From NCBI GenBank assembly GCA_045106765.1, contig JBGCFD010000070.1, positions 7,104-71,103 on the forward strand: DNA of 64,000 nucleotides, written 5' to 3'. Each line of letters starts with the position of its first letter. Position 1 is the stretch's first letter. The position numbers were made by a program, and so were the translations under genes. This DNA is from CAJQQY01 sp045106765. GTDB taxonomy: Bacteria > Bacteroidota > Bacteroidia > Chitinophagales > Saprospiraceae. Shown here in pieces: positions 51,583 through 60,980 of the stretch. The notes below the pieces were generated by a model. The model ran no database searches. It had not been told where the DNA came from and saw nothing but the letters and a program-made list of their open reading frames with translations.

Positions 51583-53877
51583 CTAAGTTTGATTCCTTTT
51601 AAAAGTGACTAAAACTTGCTTCGAAGCAGGTGTATGACTTTTGCGTGCGTATTGATTTATCGGCACTAAAACATTTGCTTCTGGGAAATAGGTTGCCATA
51701 CATTTTTGAGGAATATCATATTCGACGATCATAAAGTGAGGAGCAATTCTTTCGACTCCTTCGTGATGATTGTACAAATCAATAAGGTCACCCGCCTTCA
51801 AGTTGGCTTCTTTGATATCTTCGACATTCATCATCACAATACGGCGACCATTGTAAATACCTCGATAGCGATCATCAAGCCCATAGATAGTCGTATTAAA
51901 TTGATCGTGCGTACGAATAGTCATCATGATAAACTCACCATTTTTTAATTCATGCTTAGGAATTGGATTGATGGTGAAATTTGCTTTACCTGTTTTGGTT
52001 TTAAAATCTCCATCACGTGCTCCATTCGGCAAATAAAACCCTCCATCATTTCTTACTCGTCGATTGTAATCATCAAAACCTGGAATTGTATTTTGAATCG
52101 CTTCTCGAATGCGATCATAATCTTCAATCAAATGATTCCATTTCGTATTTGAATTTTTCAAAGTAGCTGTTGCTAAGTTTGCAACAATGGCTGGCTCACT
52201 TAATAAATGTTTAGAGGCAGGAGTTAAACTACCTCGTGAGGAGTGAACAATTCCCATCGAATTTTCGACGCTCACAAATTGCTTTTTACCATTTTGTACA
52301 TCCAATTCTGTTCTTCCGAGACAAGGTAAAATAATAGCAGTTTTTCCCGTTATCAAATGACTTCGGTTGAGCTTGGTGGAAACTTGAACTGTCATTTTAC
52401 AATTCTGCAAAGCCTTAGCAGTAAACTCAGTATCAGGAGTTGCGGAAAGGAAATTTCCACCCATGGCAAAAAATATTTTCGCTTTTCCTTCCGACATTGC
52501 TTTGATGGATTCAACGGTATCGAAGCCATGTTCCCGTGGAGGTTCGAATTGGAAATTCTCTTTTAGTTTATCTAAAAAAGCAGGTTTTGGTTTTTCCCAA
52601 ATTCCCATTGTTCGATCACCTTGCACATTACTATGTCCTCGCACGGGACAAGTTCCTGCGCCAGGTTTTCCAATACTACCTTTTAATAACAATAGATTTA
52701 CAACTTCTTGAATATTGTTAACGCCGTTTTCATGTTGAGTCAAACCCATTGCCCAGCAGACGATGATTTTTTTATTTTCTAAAATTAATTTGGTGGCTTG
52801 ACGAATTTGAGAAAGACTAATTCCACAATCTTTTGCTAGGCTTTTTACATTTGTTTTTTTTAATTCTTCGATAAAATCTTCAAAGCCATGCGTATTTTGA
52901 TTGATAAAATCATGATTGAAAACTGTCCCCGGTTTTTTCTCTTCTTCATCGAGCAATAATTTCATGATCGCTTTGAGCAACGCCACATCACCATTGATAT
53001 TTACTTGCAAAAATAAATCAGTTAACTGCGTTCCACTTCCAATCCAACCTGAAACGTTTTGTGGATTTTTAAATTTGATTAAACCAGTTTCTGGTAATGG
53101 ATTAATGGTAATAATTTTTGCGCCATTTTGTTTTGCTTTTTGTAAAGCGGAAAGCATTCGAGGATGATTGGTTCCAGGATTTTGCCCCATGACAATGATC
53201 AAATCGGTCACATAAAAATCTTCCAAACGAACACTACCTTTTCCAATTCCGACTGTTTCAGAAAGTGCGACTCCGCTTGATTCATGACACATATTGGAGC
53301 AGTCAGGCATATTGTTTGTTCCGAATTCTCGAACAAATAATTGATATAAAAAAGCAGCTTCATTGCTCGTCCGACCACTCGTGTAAAAGATGGCTTCGTT
53401 CAGTGAATCTAATTGATTTAATTCTGAACCAATGTGAGCAAAAGCATCTTTCCAACTGATCACCTCGTAGTGCGAATTTCCTTCTCGCAAAATCATAGGA
53501 TGAGTTAATCGACCACTTTTGCCTAATTGAAAATCAGACCATTGAGATAATTCTGCGATGTTATTTTTTTTGAAAAAATCAGAAGTGATTCGTTTGCTTG
53601 TAGCTTCTTCGGCAATTGCTTTTGCTCCGTTTTCACAATACTCTCCAATGCCAGATCGATGGTCATCAGGGTCAGGCCAAGCACAACCAGGGCAGTCGAA
53701 ACCATCCATTTGGTTGATGGAAAAAACTGTTTTGACACAATTACCAATGGTTAATTCTCCAAGTAAATGTTTGACGGAGGAAACAACTGCAGGAATTCCA
53801 GCGGCGGTAGTTTTGGGTGCACCGAGTTTTATTTTTTCCTCTTCGATGGGAGGAGTGGGGGAGATTGGTTTTTTCAT
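51583..53877 (-). CDS. FdhF/YdeP-family molybdopterin oxidoreductase
   Basis: This 764-aa protein belongs to the bis-MGD enzyme family in its FdhF/YdeP branch. The start at 53877 (M-K-K-P-I-S-P) replaces an upstream ATG at 54081 that lies inside the neighbouring gene. Features are an N-terminal D-G-F-D-C-P-G-C-A-W-P near residue 57, S-N-M-C-H-E-S-S-G near 200 at the position of the metal ligand, M-G-Q-N-P-G-T-N-H-P near 228, and the C-terminal cofactor domain with MRTHDQFNTT. YdeP is linked to acid resistance in E. coli, but the substrate is unknown. It is cytoplasmic and pairs with the DUF7009 gene upstream. Confidence 0.88.
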   Translation of the reverse strand: MKKPISPTPPIEEEKIKLGAPKTTAAGIPAVVSSVKHLLGELTIGNCVKTVFSINQMDGFDCPGCAWPDPDDHRSGIGEYCENGAKAIAEEATSKRITSDFFKKNNIAELSQWSDFQLGKSGRLTHPMILREGNSHYEVISWKDAFAHIGSELNQLDSLNEAIFYTSGRTSNEAAFLYQLFVREFGTNNMPDCSNMCHESSGVALSETVGIGKGSVRLEDFYVTDLIIVMGQNPGTNHPRMLSALQKAKQNGAKIITINPLPETGLIKFKNPQNVSGWIGSGTQLTDLFLQVNINGDVALLKAIMKLLLDEEEKKPGTVFNHDFINQNTHGFEDFIEELKKTNVKSLAKDCGISLSQIRQATKLILENKKIIVCWAMGLTQHENGVNNIQEVVNLLLLKGSIGKPGAGTCPVRGHSNVQGDRTMGIWEKPKPAFLDKLKENFQFEPPREHGFDTVESIKAMSEGKAKIFFAMGGNFLSATPDTEFTAKALQNCKMTVQVSTKLNRSHLITGKTAIILPCLGRTELDVQNGKKQFVSVENSMGIVHSSRGSLTPASKHLLSEPAIVANLATATLKNSNTKWNHLIEDYDRIREAIQNTIPGFDDYNRRVRNDGGFYLPNGARDGDFKTKTGKANFTINPIPKHELKNGEFIMMTIRTHDQFNTTIYGLDDRYRGIYNGRRIVMMNVEDIKEANLKAGDLIDLYNHHEGVERIAPHFMIVEYDIPQKCMATYFPEANVLVPINQYARKSHTPASKQVLVTFKRNQT

Positions 53878-53883
53878 TTTAAT

Positions 53884-54019
53884 TTTTTTTGAATAACGAA
53901 TATCGAAAAAGGAACAAGGATTTGAGAAGTTTTGCAATACTGTCTGTATTCTTCTCTGAGTAGCTTCGTCAAACTTCTCAAATCGAAATTCCTTGTTCGA
54001 TATTCGATATTCAAAAAAA
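53884..54019. repeat. Long inverted repeat of the GAATATCGAA family
   Basis: Arms at about 53884-53935 and 53969-54019 are near-complementary over 50 bp. Each carries TTTTTTTGAATA, CGAATATCGAA, GGAACAAGGA and TTTGAGAAGTTT. It fills the gap between the DUF7009 and FdhF/YdeP genes and would fold in their common message. Confidence 0.8.
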
Positions 54020-54028
54020 TAATATTCA

Positions 54029-54400
54029 TCAGGATTTCGGATGCGGAAACGAATCACTTTCATCTTCATTAATTCGCACATGCATACATTTAAAATCTTT
54101 TTCTACTAAAATTCTAATTTGATCATTTTCAGTAGTTGCGTCCAAATGTTCCATGCCGACGAGTTGAGAATTAACCCACATTTCGCCTAATTCTGTTGGA
54201 ACAAAAATAGTGATGGTATTACCCGAAAATTCACTTTTTAATTTTTTAACCTCAGCAGATTCTAAGACGTAAGTGAGTTGGCCACCAGCAGTTGCTCCAA
54301 ACTGAATACTATTTTCCACGCGTCCTTTTTCTCCAAATACTTTTACATCCTGTTGACTCAATCGTAATCGGATTGAATTCCCTCTAATTCGTAATTTCAT
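54029..54400 (-). CDS. DUF7009-like small protein beside FdhF/YdeP
   Basis: This 123-aa soluble protein starts at the ATG at 54400 (M-K-L-R-I-R-G-N-S-I-R-L-R-L). The longer frame from 54460 adds a hydrophobic stretch that overlaps the downstream terminator of the next gene and is not used. The pattern F-G-E-K-G-R, a middle strand region, and the C-terminal K-C-M-H-V-R-I fit a small Bacteroidota family of unknown function (DUF7009). Its fixed place next to the molybdopterin enzyme suggests a helper or chaperone, but this is inference. Confidence 0.65.
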   Translation of the reverse strand: MKLRIRGNSIRLRLSQQDVKVFGEKGRVENSIQFGATAGGQLTYVLESAEVKKLKSEFSGNTITIFVPTELGEMWVNSQLVGMEHLDATTENDQIRILVEKDFKCMHVRINEDESDSFPHPKS

Positions 54401-54433
54401 ATGTGTGTTTGTTTTGTTCAAAGTTAGGAAAAA

Positions 54434-54482
54434 TATCAAAAAAGCCCTTTTAAACATCAAGTTTAAAAGGGCTTTTTTGATA
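54434..54482 (-). terminator. Terminator of the large metalloprotease gene (bidirectional hairpin)
   Basis: AAAAAAGCCCTTTTAAAC and its complement form a long stem with flanking A and T runs, just past the stop at 54499. Confidence 0.9.
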
Positions 54483-54498
54483 TTTTCTAAAAAAATAC

Positions 54499-57400
54499 TT
54501 ATCGCTGTATTGTCACTCGTTCTGTCATCATCTGACCTTCCGTTCTCACTTGGACAAAATAGATTCCACTTGCAAATCTACTCGTTTGCATTTGAATTAA
54601 ATCTTGAGCATTTTTTACCATTTTCTCCGCTAGTAATTTTCCTTGTACACTAAAAATACGAACAATGATTTCTTCATTGATAGGCTTAGTAAAACCAATA
54701 TTGATTAAATCATTTGCAGGATTTGGGAAAATAGAAATTTCATTTTGATTTAAAATATCTTCTGTCGCAATTATCACATCAGGATCAATAACAATATTGA
54801 ATTGAGGAGTAGCAATTAATCCACCTTCGCCATCATCGACTACAAAGGTGAAACTATCTTCTGTCGAAGCACCTCCATCATGAGTATATAAAATGTTTCC
54901 AGCACTTGATGAATTTTGCTTGAATTTATCTCCCACTTCTAACTCACTTGTGATAAAATATAATTTCCCGTTTTGAGGAAGTGTGACAATCGTGTAAGTG
55001 ATTTCCTCTGGACTATTATTTGGATCGTTAGTTAATAAAAATTCTGAATCAATAGGTCGAGTGCCTGCTGGTGGAAGTGGCATGGTTTCATTTACTATTA
55101 AAGCTGGTGGACTCAAGTTAGCTTCAGAGCAAATCTGTAAAGTCCATTCATTTAATTTTCCACCATTTCCTGCGGTATTAGTTACTTCAACTTGAAGTTT
55201 CCATTCTCCGAGAGAACTGGTATTGTTAAATGTACTTAAAAGGTTACTTTCCAATTTATAGCTAAGCCCTGTATTGACAGGACAATCGCTACCGATAAAA
55301 GCAACAGCTTCGTCATCCATCCCAAAATCAAAGGTAGTTCCTTGACAAAAAATGGAGGAGAATAATTTGACAGAAGTTCCGTCAGGGCCAACTAAAGTCA
55401 TATCTATATCTTTGAAGGCACTATGATTTCCTTCGATATTACTGATATTCAAATCATTGATCATTCCATCAACTGGAATATTGATGCTTGATTCAATAGT
55501 TGGTAATCCATTACTCGGAATAGTAACTGGACCATCTGAGCTGACAGCATTTGTACATAATAATGATTTAACTGCAAAAGCATTTTTTTCTGACCAATCA
55601 CCAACTTGACATTCGTTTTGAGGTCTAATTCTCCAAAAATAAATACCGCCTAGATCAAGTTGAGCACCTCCTTGGTAGCTTCCTCCTGTGACAACATTAG
55701 TCTCAACAATAGATGCTGCAGAGAAGGATGGATCACTAGCAATTTCGATTATATAATTATCAGCGGCAATGCCCTCGTTCCAAGTATAGATAGGAATTTC
55801 GGCAACTCCATCTATTCCATTAGCAGGTGTTGCCATGGAGAAATCAGAAAAGTCTGTAGCGACTGTTTCATAAACCAACTCTTGATAAACGGTATCCTCT
55901 CCTGGAACATATGTCATTAATTGGTAAGTAAAGACTCCATCAGCTGTTGGAATATTATCTGTACTGATAGTCAATGTTGCATCTTCAGAGGGCATAATTG
56001 GGTTGGCACTAAATTCGAATGTTGCGCCAACTGGTAAATCAATTACTTCAAAATAAATCAAGCTATCATAATCCAATAAGGACTGCGTATTGATATTAAC
56101 TATAGGTGATTCGGGTAAACATACTTTTTGAAAATATGGCCCTGATGATACTGTGTAGCCTGGAGTCGTTGGTGCTTCAATTTTAAAATTCGCATTTGAT
56201 ATATCAAAAAAGATATTGTCTGCTGCTTCAATTTTTACTCTAGCCAATCCAGTCAATTCATTAGGAATAACAATAGTATAGCTTCCTGTATTAGGTACAT
56301 TTTGTGCTAAGGATATAGGATATTCATATCCACCATTAGTGGATAACAATATATTTACAAATTGACAATTAACATGTGCTGAATCAGTATTAGCTACATC
56401 CCAAGTTACCTCTACATAATCTCCTACTTCAAATGTTTGATTAACATTTGGGTGTGTCACTAAAAATGGTCCAGCAGTTTCTACCGACTCAAAAGCAATC
56501 TCATCCCAAACTGTTCCACCTCCGCCCCACTTGCTATCTCTAACCGTACATCTAAAAGTCAAGTCTCGCGCATAAGTTGGAAGTACTTCTGTGATGGAAT
56601 TTTGATTATTGACAATAGTAGCAATTCTTGGAAAAATACGAGTTGGATCTTCCGTAGGAATATATGTTCTAAAAGCTGGTGCATTTCCTATCGGGCTTCC
56701 TAATGGACTAATTGGCCCCAAATCATATTGTTCAAAACAATAGGTCAAAGTATCGTCTGGATTTATATCACTTGCAACTGCGGTCAATTGGAAAGGAGTA
56801 CTAATCGGAATCTTTAATCCATGCCCAAAAGGGATCTCTACCTCTGGATCAAAATTATCAGTAGGTAAAACCGTCGCACATGTTCCTGCTCCATCTCGAC
56901 TATAGTTTTGAATAGACTCAATAGAGTTGACATGCATATAACTATCTCTAGAATTCTGAACATTGTTAGCACCACATGCTCCTACATACGACATAATGGT
57001 TGAACCACTTCCTGGCTCGTAAGCAGCAAATTCATTAAGTTGATCATTTCCTTCAGGTGGTGGGATTTCTCCATTCAATGCTGGAGTACAATTACTCCAT
57101 GGATGTGGTGCATCTAATTGGTGTCCAACCTCATGAGATAAAGTTCCGAGATAAAAATTATCACTTGGATTATTATTACAAGAAACTCCACGAGCTTTAT
57201 TAGGGTCGTCACATACAGTTCCAAGACCTCCTGACACACCTCCTACACCATTACCATTTACTAAACAAGGGAACGTATTAAAAAGATGGCCAATGTCATA
57301 GTTTTCAACTCCAATAACTGAATTTAAAATAGTAGTATGTTGGTAAAAAATACCAAAAGCGATTATATTATCATTAATATCAAGTGTATTTAATATCTCG

Positions 57401-58299
57401 TTACCTTCATAAGGATCAGTATCTGGATCTAAGAATACAAGTTCATCATTGTTATCTATTAATTGAAAACGAACACCTGTTTCTTTTTCAAAAATAAAAT
57501 TTAATCGACTTGTTGCATATACTAGTTCTGCCATCACTAAATCTACTGTTCCACCTTGAGTTGCTGAAAATTCTCCAGAAGTAGCTAATGCCATTCGATA
57601 AACCCTTAACTCAACTGGGGCTCCTGTAGTTGTAGGTGATTCAGGAGTCGGAGTTGTATTTGGTCCTTTATTTTGAAAAGGGCTATTAGGGCCACCATCA
57701 TTATCTTCAAGTGGTTTTTTGGCATTCAACATTTCCAAAGGATTATGAGCTGCATGTGCTGCATTCAAAACTGCTGATTCTTCAGCATTTGGCAATCGAT
57801 CTTTTTTATAATAAGAAAGATAATTATTGTTATTTCCTTCCAAATATGGATCAATAAAAATTACTCCTTCTGGCGAACCGATCATTGCTCGAAATCCTTT
57901 AGCTGCGATTTCAAATCGAACTTGTAATGATTTATCGTCAACGCCATATCCTGCATAAGCTTTTATATTTGGATATTTTGCTGCCAAACCTGGAGCCATA
58001 ACAGAGGATTCAACTACTTGAAAAGCAACATCATCTCCATTGGGCATTGGCAACATTATTTGCATTGGATTGTGCTTAGCAGCAAAAGTAAATTCTATTG
58101 GAGCATTAGCTAAACTAGATTTGAGCTCATCAAGATCCAAAGCTAATGTTCTGTATTTTTCAGGAATAATTTTACGCTCTTGATTGGTTGGGATTAAAAT
58201 ATTGGCTTCATTGGCATCAAACCAAGGGTCTGCAATATTTTGAGAAAATAGATTTGAAAATACCAAGAAGGCGCAAAAAAGTAGTACAAACTTTTTCAT
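54499..58299 (-). CDS. Secreted M12B-like metalloprotease with P-domain and T9SS tail
   Basis: This 1266-aa protein has a signal peptide (ends L-F-S-Q), a ~200-residue propeptide, and a reprolysin-type zinc domain. The zinc site is H389-E-V-G-H393-Q-L-D-A-P-H399, with Asp396 where metzincins usually have Gly, and a Met-turn M436 in T-I-M-S-Y. A middle region of fibronectin-like and other beta domains (about 460-960) follows. A proprotein-convertase P-domain comes at ~960-1085, then a cadherin/CSPG-like segment and a type A T9SS sorting domain (F-P-N-P-A-N-D). It likely digests proteins outside the cell or at its surface. Confidence 0.9.
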   Translation of the reverse strand: MKKFVLLFCAFLVFSNLFSQNIADPWFDANEANILIPTNQERKIIPEKYRTLALDLDELKSSLANAPIEFTFAAKHNPMQIMLPMPNGDDVAFQVVESSVMAPGLAAKYPNIKAYAGYGVDDKSLQVRFEIAAKGFRAMIGSPEGVIFIDPYLEGNNNNYLSYYKKDRLPNAEESAVLNAAHAAHNPLEMLNAKKPLEDNDGGPNSPFQNKGPNTTPTPESPTTTGAPVELRVYRMALATSGEFSATQGGTVDLVMAELVYATSRLNFIFEKETGVRFQLIDNNDELVFLDPDTDPYEGNEILNTLDINDNIIAFGIFYQHTTILNSVIGVENYDIGHLFNTFPCLVNGNGVGGVSGGLGTVCDDPNKARGVSCNNNPSDNFYLGTLSHEVGHQLDAPHPWSNCTPALNGEIPPPEGNDQLNEFAAYEPGSGSTIMSYVGACGANNVQNSRDSYMHVNSIESIQNYSRDGAGTCATVLPTDNFDPEVEIPFGHGLKIPISTPFQLTAVASDINPDDTLTYCFEQYDLGPISPLGSPIGNAPAFRTYIPTEDPTRIFPRIATIVNNQNSITEVLPTYARDLTFRCTVRDSKWGGGGTVWDEIAFESVETAGPFLVTHPNVNQTFEVGDYVEVTWDVANTDSAHVNCQFVNILLSTNGGYEYPISLAQNVPNTGSYTIVIPNELTGLARVKIEAADNIFFDISNANFKIEAPTTPGYTVSSGPYFQKVCLPESPIVNINTQSLLDYDSLIYFEVIDLPVGATFEFSANPIMPSEDATLTISTDNIPTADGVFTYQLMTYVPGEDTVYQELVYETVATDFSDFSMATPANGIDGVAEIPIYTWNEGIAADNYIIEIASDPSFSAASIVETNVVTGGSYQGGAQLDLGGIYFWRIRPQNECQVGDWSEKNAFAVKSLLCTNAVSSDGPVTIPSNGLPTIESSINIPVDGMINDLNISNIEGNHSAFKDIDMTLVGPDGTSVKLFSSIFCQGTTFDFGMDDEAVAFIGSDCPVNTGLSYKLESNLLSTFNNTSSLGEWKLQVEVTNTAGNGGKLNEWTLQICSEANLSPPALIVNETMPLPPAGTRPIDSEFLLTNDPNNSPEEITYTIVTLPQNGKLYFITSELEVGDKFKQNSSSAGNILYTHDGGASTEDSFTFVVDDGEGGLIATPQFNIVIDPDVIIATEDILNQNEISIFPNPANDLINIGFTKPINEEIIVRIFSVQGKLLAEKMVKNAQDLIQMQTSRFASGIYFVQVRTEGQMMTERVTIQR

Positions 58300-58433
58300 C
58301 TAGGTTGTATTTTTTATTTTGAAAAAATGAGGGATGGTTTTTTGAGAAATTTATACACGATTGTAAAAATACTTTCTACTTTTTGATAAAAAAAATGAGA
58401 AATGAACAAATGTCGGTAGGTTGATTCATTTTA

Positions 58434-58464
58434 GTTAATCAGTCATACCCGTTTGCTGATTAAC
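58434..58464. repeat. Short TGATTAAC inverted repeat past tdk
   Basis: GTTAATCAG (58434-58442) pairs with CTGATTAAC (58456-58464), and CTGATTACC follows. The words match those in the larger repeat at 59091-59182 on the other side of tdk. Confidence 0.6.
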
Positions 58465-58476
58465 TGATTACCCAAT

Positions 58477-59070
58477 TCACTCCTTCACTTGCAGATTCAG
58501 AATATTTCCCATTTGATAACAAGTTCTGCAACGAGGTTCATATCGATCTTTTTCTCCTAAAACAACTGTGCCTGTTTCTTCACTCAATCGATAAGAATGA
58601 GTAGCAAGATTACCACAATGTTGGCAAATAGCATGCACTTTAGTAATATATTCTGCAACGGCCAAAAGATTGGGCATTGGACCAAAAGGTTTTCCTTTGT
58701 AATCCATATCTAGACCTGCAACGATTACTCGAATTCCTTTCAATGCTAATTTTTCACAAACTTCGGTTAACTCATGATCGAAGAATTGTGCTTCATCAAT
58801 TCCCACCACGGTTACGCCATCTGCAAAATCTAAAATTTTAGAAGAATGTTCGACAGGAGTTGCCAAAATAGAATTTGCATCATGTGAAACGACATTCTCA
58901 ATATCATATCGAGTGTCGGTTCCTGGTTTAAAAATTTCTACTTTTTGACTCGCAATTTTAGCTCGCTTGAGTCGACGAATCAATTCTTCTGTTTTTCCTG
59001 AAAACATGGAACCGCAGATGACTTCTATCCATCCACTTCTTTGTCCTTTAAAATGAGGTTCTAAAAACAT
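58477..59070 (-). CDS. tdk: Thymidine kinase
   Basis: This 197-aa type II thymidine kinase phosphorylates thymidine to dTMP. The P-loop is GSMFSGKTEEL near residue 21, the Mg-binding V-G-I-D-E-A-Q-F-F-D near 95, and the lasso and zinc site has C-Q-H-C-G near 147 and C-R-T-C near 183. Length and motifs are standard. It stands between two related inverted repeats and beside no other nucleotide gene. Confidence 0.95.
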   Translation of the reverse strand: MFLEPHFKGQRSGWIEVICGSMFSGKTEELIRRLKRAKIASQKVEIFKPGTDTRYDIENVVSHDANSILATPVEHSSKILDFADGVTVVGIDEAQFFDHELTEVCEKLALKGIRVIVAGLDMDYKGKPFGPMPNLLAVAEYITKVHAICQHCGNLATHSYRLSEETGTVVLGEKDRYEPRCRTCYQMGNILNLQVKE

Positions 59071-59090
59071 ATATTTTTTTTTGAAAAGGA

Positions 59091-59182
59091 ATTGGTTGAT
59101 CAGGTGATTAGGTAATCAGTCCAACGGATTTCCAAGTTATAATTTCGCAAGTGACTGATTTTCTAATCAACCAATCACCTAT
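59091..59182. repeat. Inverted repeat of TTGGTTGAT/GTGATTAGG words
   Basis: Arms at 59091-59121 and 59151-59182 are imperfect complements made of ATTGGTTGAT, AGGTGATTAGG and TAATCAGTC units. It separates tdk from the divergent Pro-rich gene. Confidence 0.7.
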
Positions 59183-59260
59183 TTTTTTATATCACCAAAT
59201 TCTTTAATTTTACAAAAATTATTGAAATCGCGTTTTGCGAAATTAAAAAAGATATACCGT

Positions 59261-59998
59261 ATGAATGTTAAGCAAGCAAAAATTCTTTTAGAAAAAATTA
59301 ATCGTTTATTCCAAAGCATGACAATGGACGAGCATATTTCTGAAATTGAAAAGGAGTTGATGCGGAATTATGTGAAATCACTTTACGAAGAATTTATGCC
59401 CGATGGCGGAGCAAAAGCTGCACCGATCCAGAAAGTAACCCCCATCAAAGTGGCACCTCCTGTAAGAGAAATGCCAAAAGTAGTAGAACGACCACCTGTA
59501 AAAGTTGAGCGTGTTGTAGAAACACCACCACCACCACCACCACCAAAAGTGGAAGTTGTTCCACCAACTCCAAGACCTGCTCCTGCACCTCGACCATCGG
59601 TAGCCGAAACACCAAAAGTGGAAAAGAAAGCACCTCCTGTGAGAGTTGCTACACCACCGCCTGCGCCTAAACCTGCTAAGGCAAAAATAAGTGAAGAGCA
59701 CGAGGAACTTTTTGAGTTTAAAGAAGCAACAGATTTGTCAGAAAGATTAAGTCAAAGTCCAATCAAGGATTTGAATAAGGCGATGGGAATCAATGAAAGA
59801 ATTTTGACGACCAATGAATTATTTGATGGTAATGGTGATGCATTAAAAGATGCATTATCGACGATTAATAGATTAAATAATTTTGATGAAGCCAAAGATT
59901 ACTTGGCTAATATTGCTGAGATATATAATTGGGCTGCCAAGAAGAAAAAGAAAAAGGCGAAAATTTTTGTAAAACTGGTTCGCCGTAGATTTGTATAA
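59261..59998 (+). CDS. Pro-rich linker protein of unknown function
   Basis: This 245-aa soluble protein has a helical N-terminus (residues 1-45: K-Q-A-K-I-L-L-E-K-I then E-K-E-L-M-R-N-Y-V-K), a long Pro/Val/Lys-rich linker with a run of seven or more Pro near 90, and a C-terminal helical domain (~140-245). The last part has L-F-D-G-N-G-D-A-L-K-D-A-L and F-D-E-A-K-D-Y-L, a pattern seen at the ends of other Bacteroidota envelope or scaffolding proteins. The ATG at 59261 is chosen over a TTG at 59222. The message ends in a strong terminator. Confidence 0.65.
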   Translation: MNVKQAKILLEKINRLFQSMTMDEHISEIEKELMRNYVKSLYEEFMPDGGAKAAPIQKVTPIKVAPPVREMPKVVERPPVKVERVVETPPPPPPPKVEVVPPTPRPAPAPRPSVAETPKVEKKAPPVRVATPPPAPKPAKAKISEEHEELFEFKEATDLSERLSQSPIKDLNKAMGINERILTTNELFDGNGDALKDALSTINRLNNFDEAKDYLANIAEIYNWAAKKKKKKAKIFVKLVRRRFV

Positions 59999-60011
59999 GA
60001 GCATAAAAACT

Positions 60012-60057
60012 AAATCCCAATACTTTTGTTAAAAATTAAGTTTTGGGATTTTTTTTG
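60012..60057 (+). terminator. Terminator of the Pro-rich protein gene
   Basis: AAATCCCAA pairs with TTGGGATTT, followed by a T run, 14 bases after the stop. Confidence 0.8.
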
Positions 60058-60125
60058 AATATAATCTGCTTGATTGTCAATCCCTTAATATTTAACTTTC
60101 CTGATCATTTCTAAAAAAGTAAATA

Positions 60126-60872
60126 TTGAATCCCGAAGAAGAAAAGAATCATTTTGTTAGAAGTTTACAATTACCTGTGATCTTAATATTAATCATGTTG
60201 GTGATTCATATTATCAAAGAGTTCTCGAGTTTTGAATTTATCTATTGGGGTATTTTTCCAAGAAAATTTTATGGGTTAAAAGGAATTTTGACTGCTCCAT
60301 TGATACATGGAAGTTGGAAACATTTAGTTTCTAATGCAGTTCCATTTTTGAGTTTGTTAGGTGTGAGTATGTATTTTTATCGAATCGTAGCGGTGCGAGG
60401 ATTAGTGATGATTTGGATTTTGACGGGAGGAGCAGTTTGGTTGTTGGGTAATTTTTTTGATAATGAGATTGGTAATTTTTCCCATATCGGAGCGAGTGGA
60501 GTAGTTTATGGATTGGTGGCTTTTGTTTTTTGGAATGGTGTATTTGTCAAGAGTAGAGAATCGATTGTTTTGGCTTTGGCGGTATTGGTTATGTATGGAG
60601 GAATGTTTGCGGGAATTTTGCCAGACCAACCAGGCATTTCGTGGGAGAGTCATTTGTTTGGAGGGTTGATTGGGATTTTTACGGCGTATTATTATAAAGA
60701 TGATTTGTTGGAAGAAGTGGAACGATTGAAAAAAGAAAATGAACCTCGAACGTGGGGACAAGAATTTGAAGCACAAAGAGGTACTGGTCCTTACTTTTTG
60801 CCGAGAGATATTTTTGAAAAAACAAAAGAGGAAAGACGACGGGAGGAAATGGATGGGGAGGATTATTATTAA
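60126..60872 (+). CDS. Rhomboid-family intramembrane serine protease
   Basis: This 248-aa protein starts with TTG at 60126 (M-N-P-E-E-E); later ATGs fall inside the first TM. It has six TM helices, with the H-G-S-W-K-H segment in loop 1, the active-site G-A-S-G near residue 122 and the catalytic His in S-W-E-S-H-L-F-G-G near 178. The C-terminal 60 residues are charged and cytoplasmic, with K-K-E-N-E-P-R-T-W-G-Q-E-F. Rhomboids cut TM segments of membrane proteins. The substrate is unknown. Confidence 0.88.
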   Translation: MNPEEEKNHFVRSLQLPVILILIMLVIHIIKEFSSFEFIYWGIFPRKFYGLKGILTAPLIHGSWKHLVSNAVPFLSLLGVSMYFYRIVAVRGLVMIWILTGGAVWLLGNFFDNEIGNFSHIGASGVVYGLVAFVFWNGVFVKSRESIVLALAVLVMYGGMFAGILPDQPGISWESHLFGGLIGIFTAYYYKDDLLEEVERLKKENEPRTWGQEFEAQRGTGPYFLPRDIFEKTKEERRREEMDGEDYY

Positions 60873-60980
60873 CTGAAGTCTTTTATTTGATTACTTGCAA
60901 ACCTGCGGTTTTTTGAAAGAAACACACGAGTCGGGAGTCTCTGCGCGAGCGGAGATTATTATTGATTTTTTTATTAAGTT

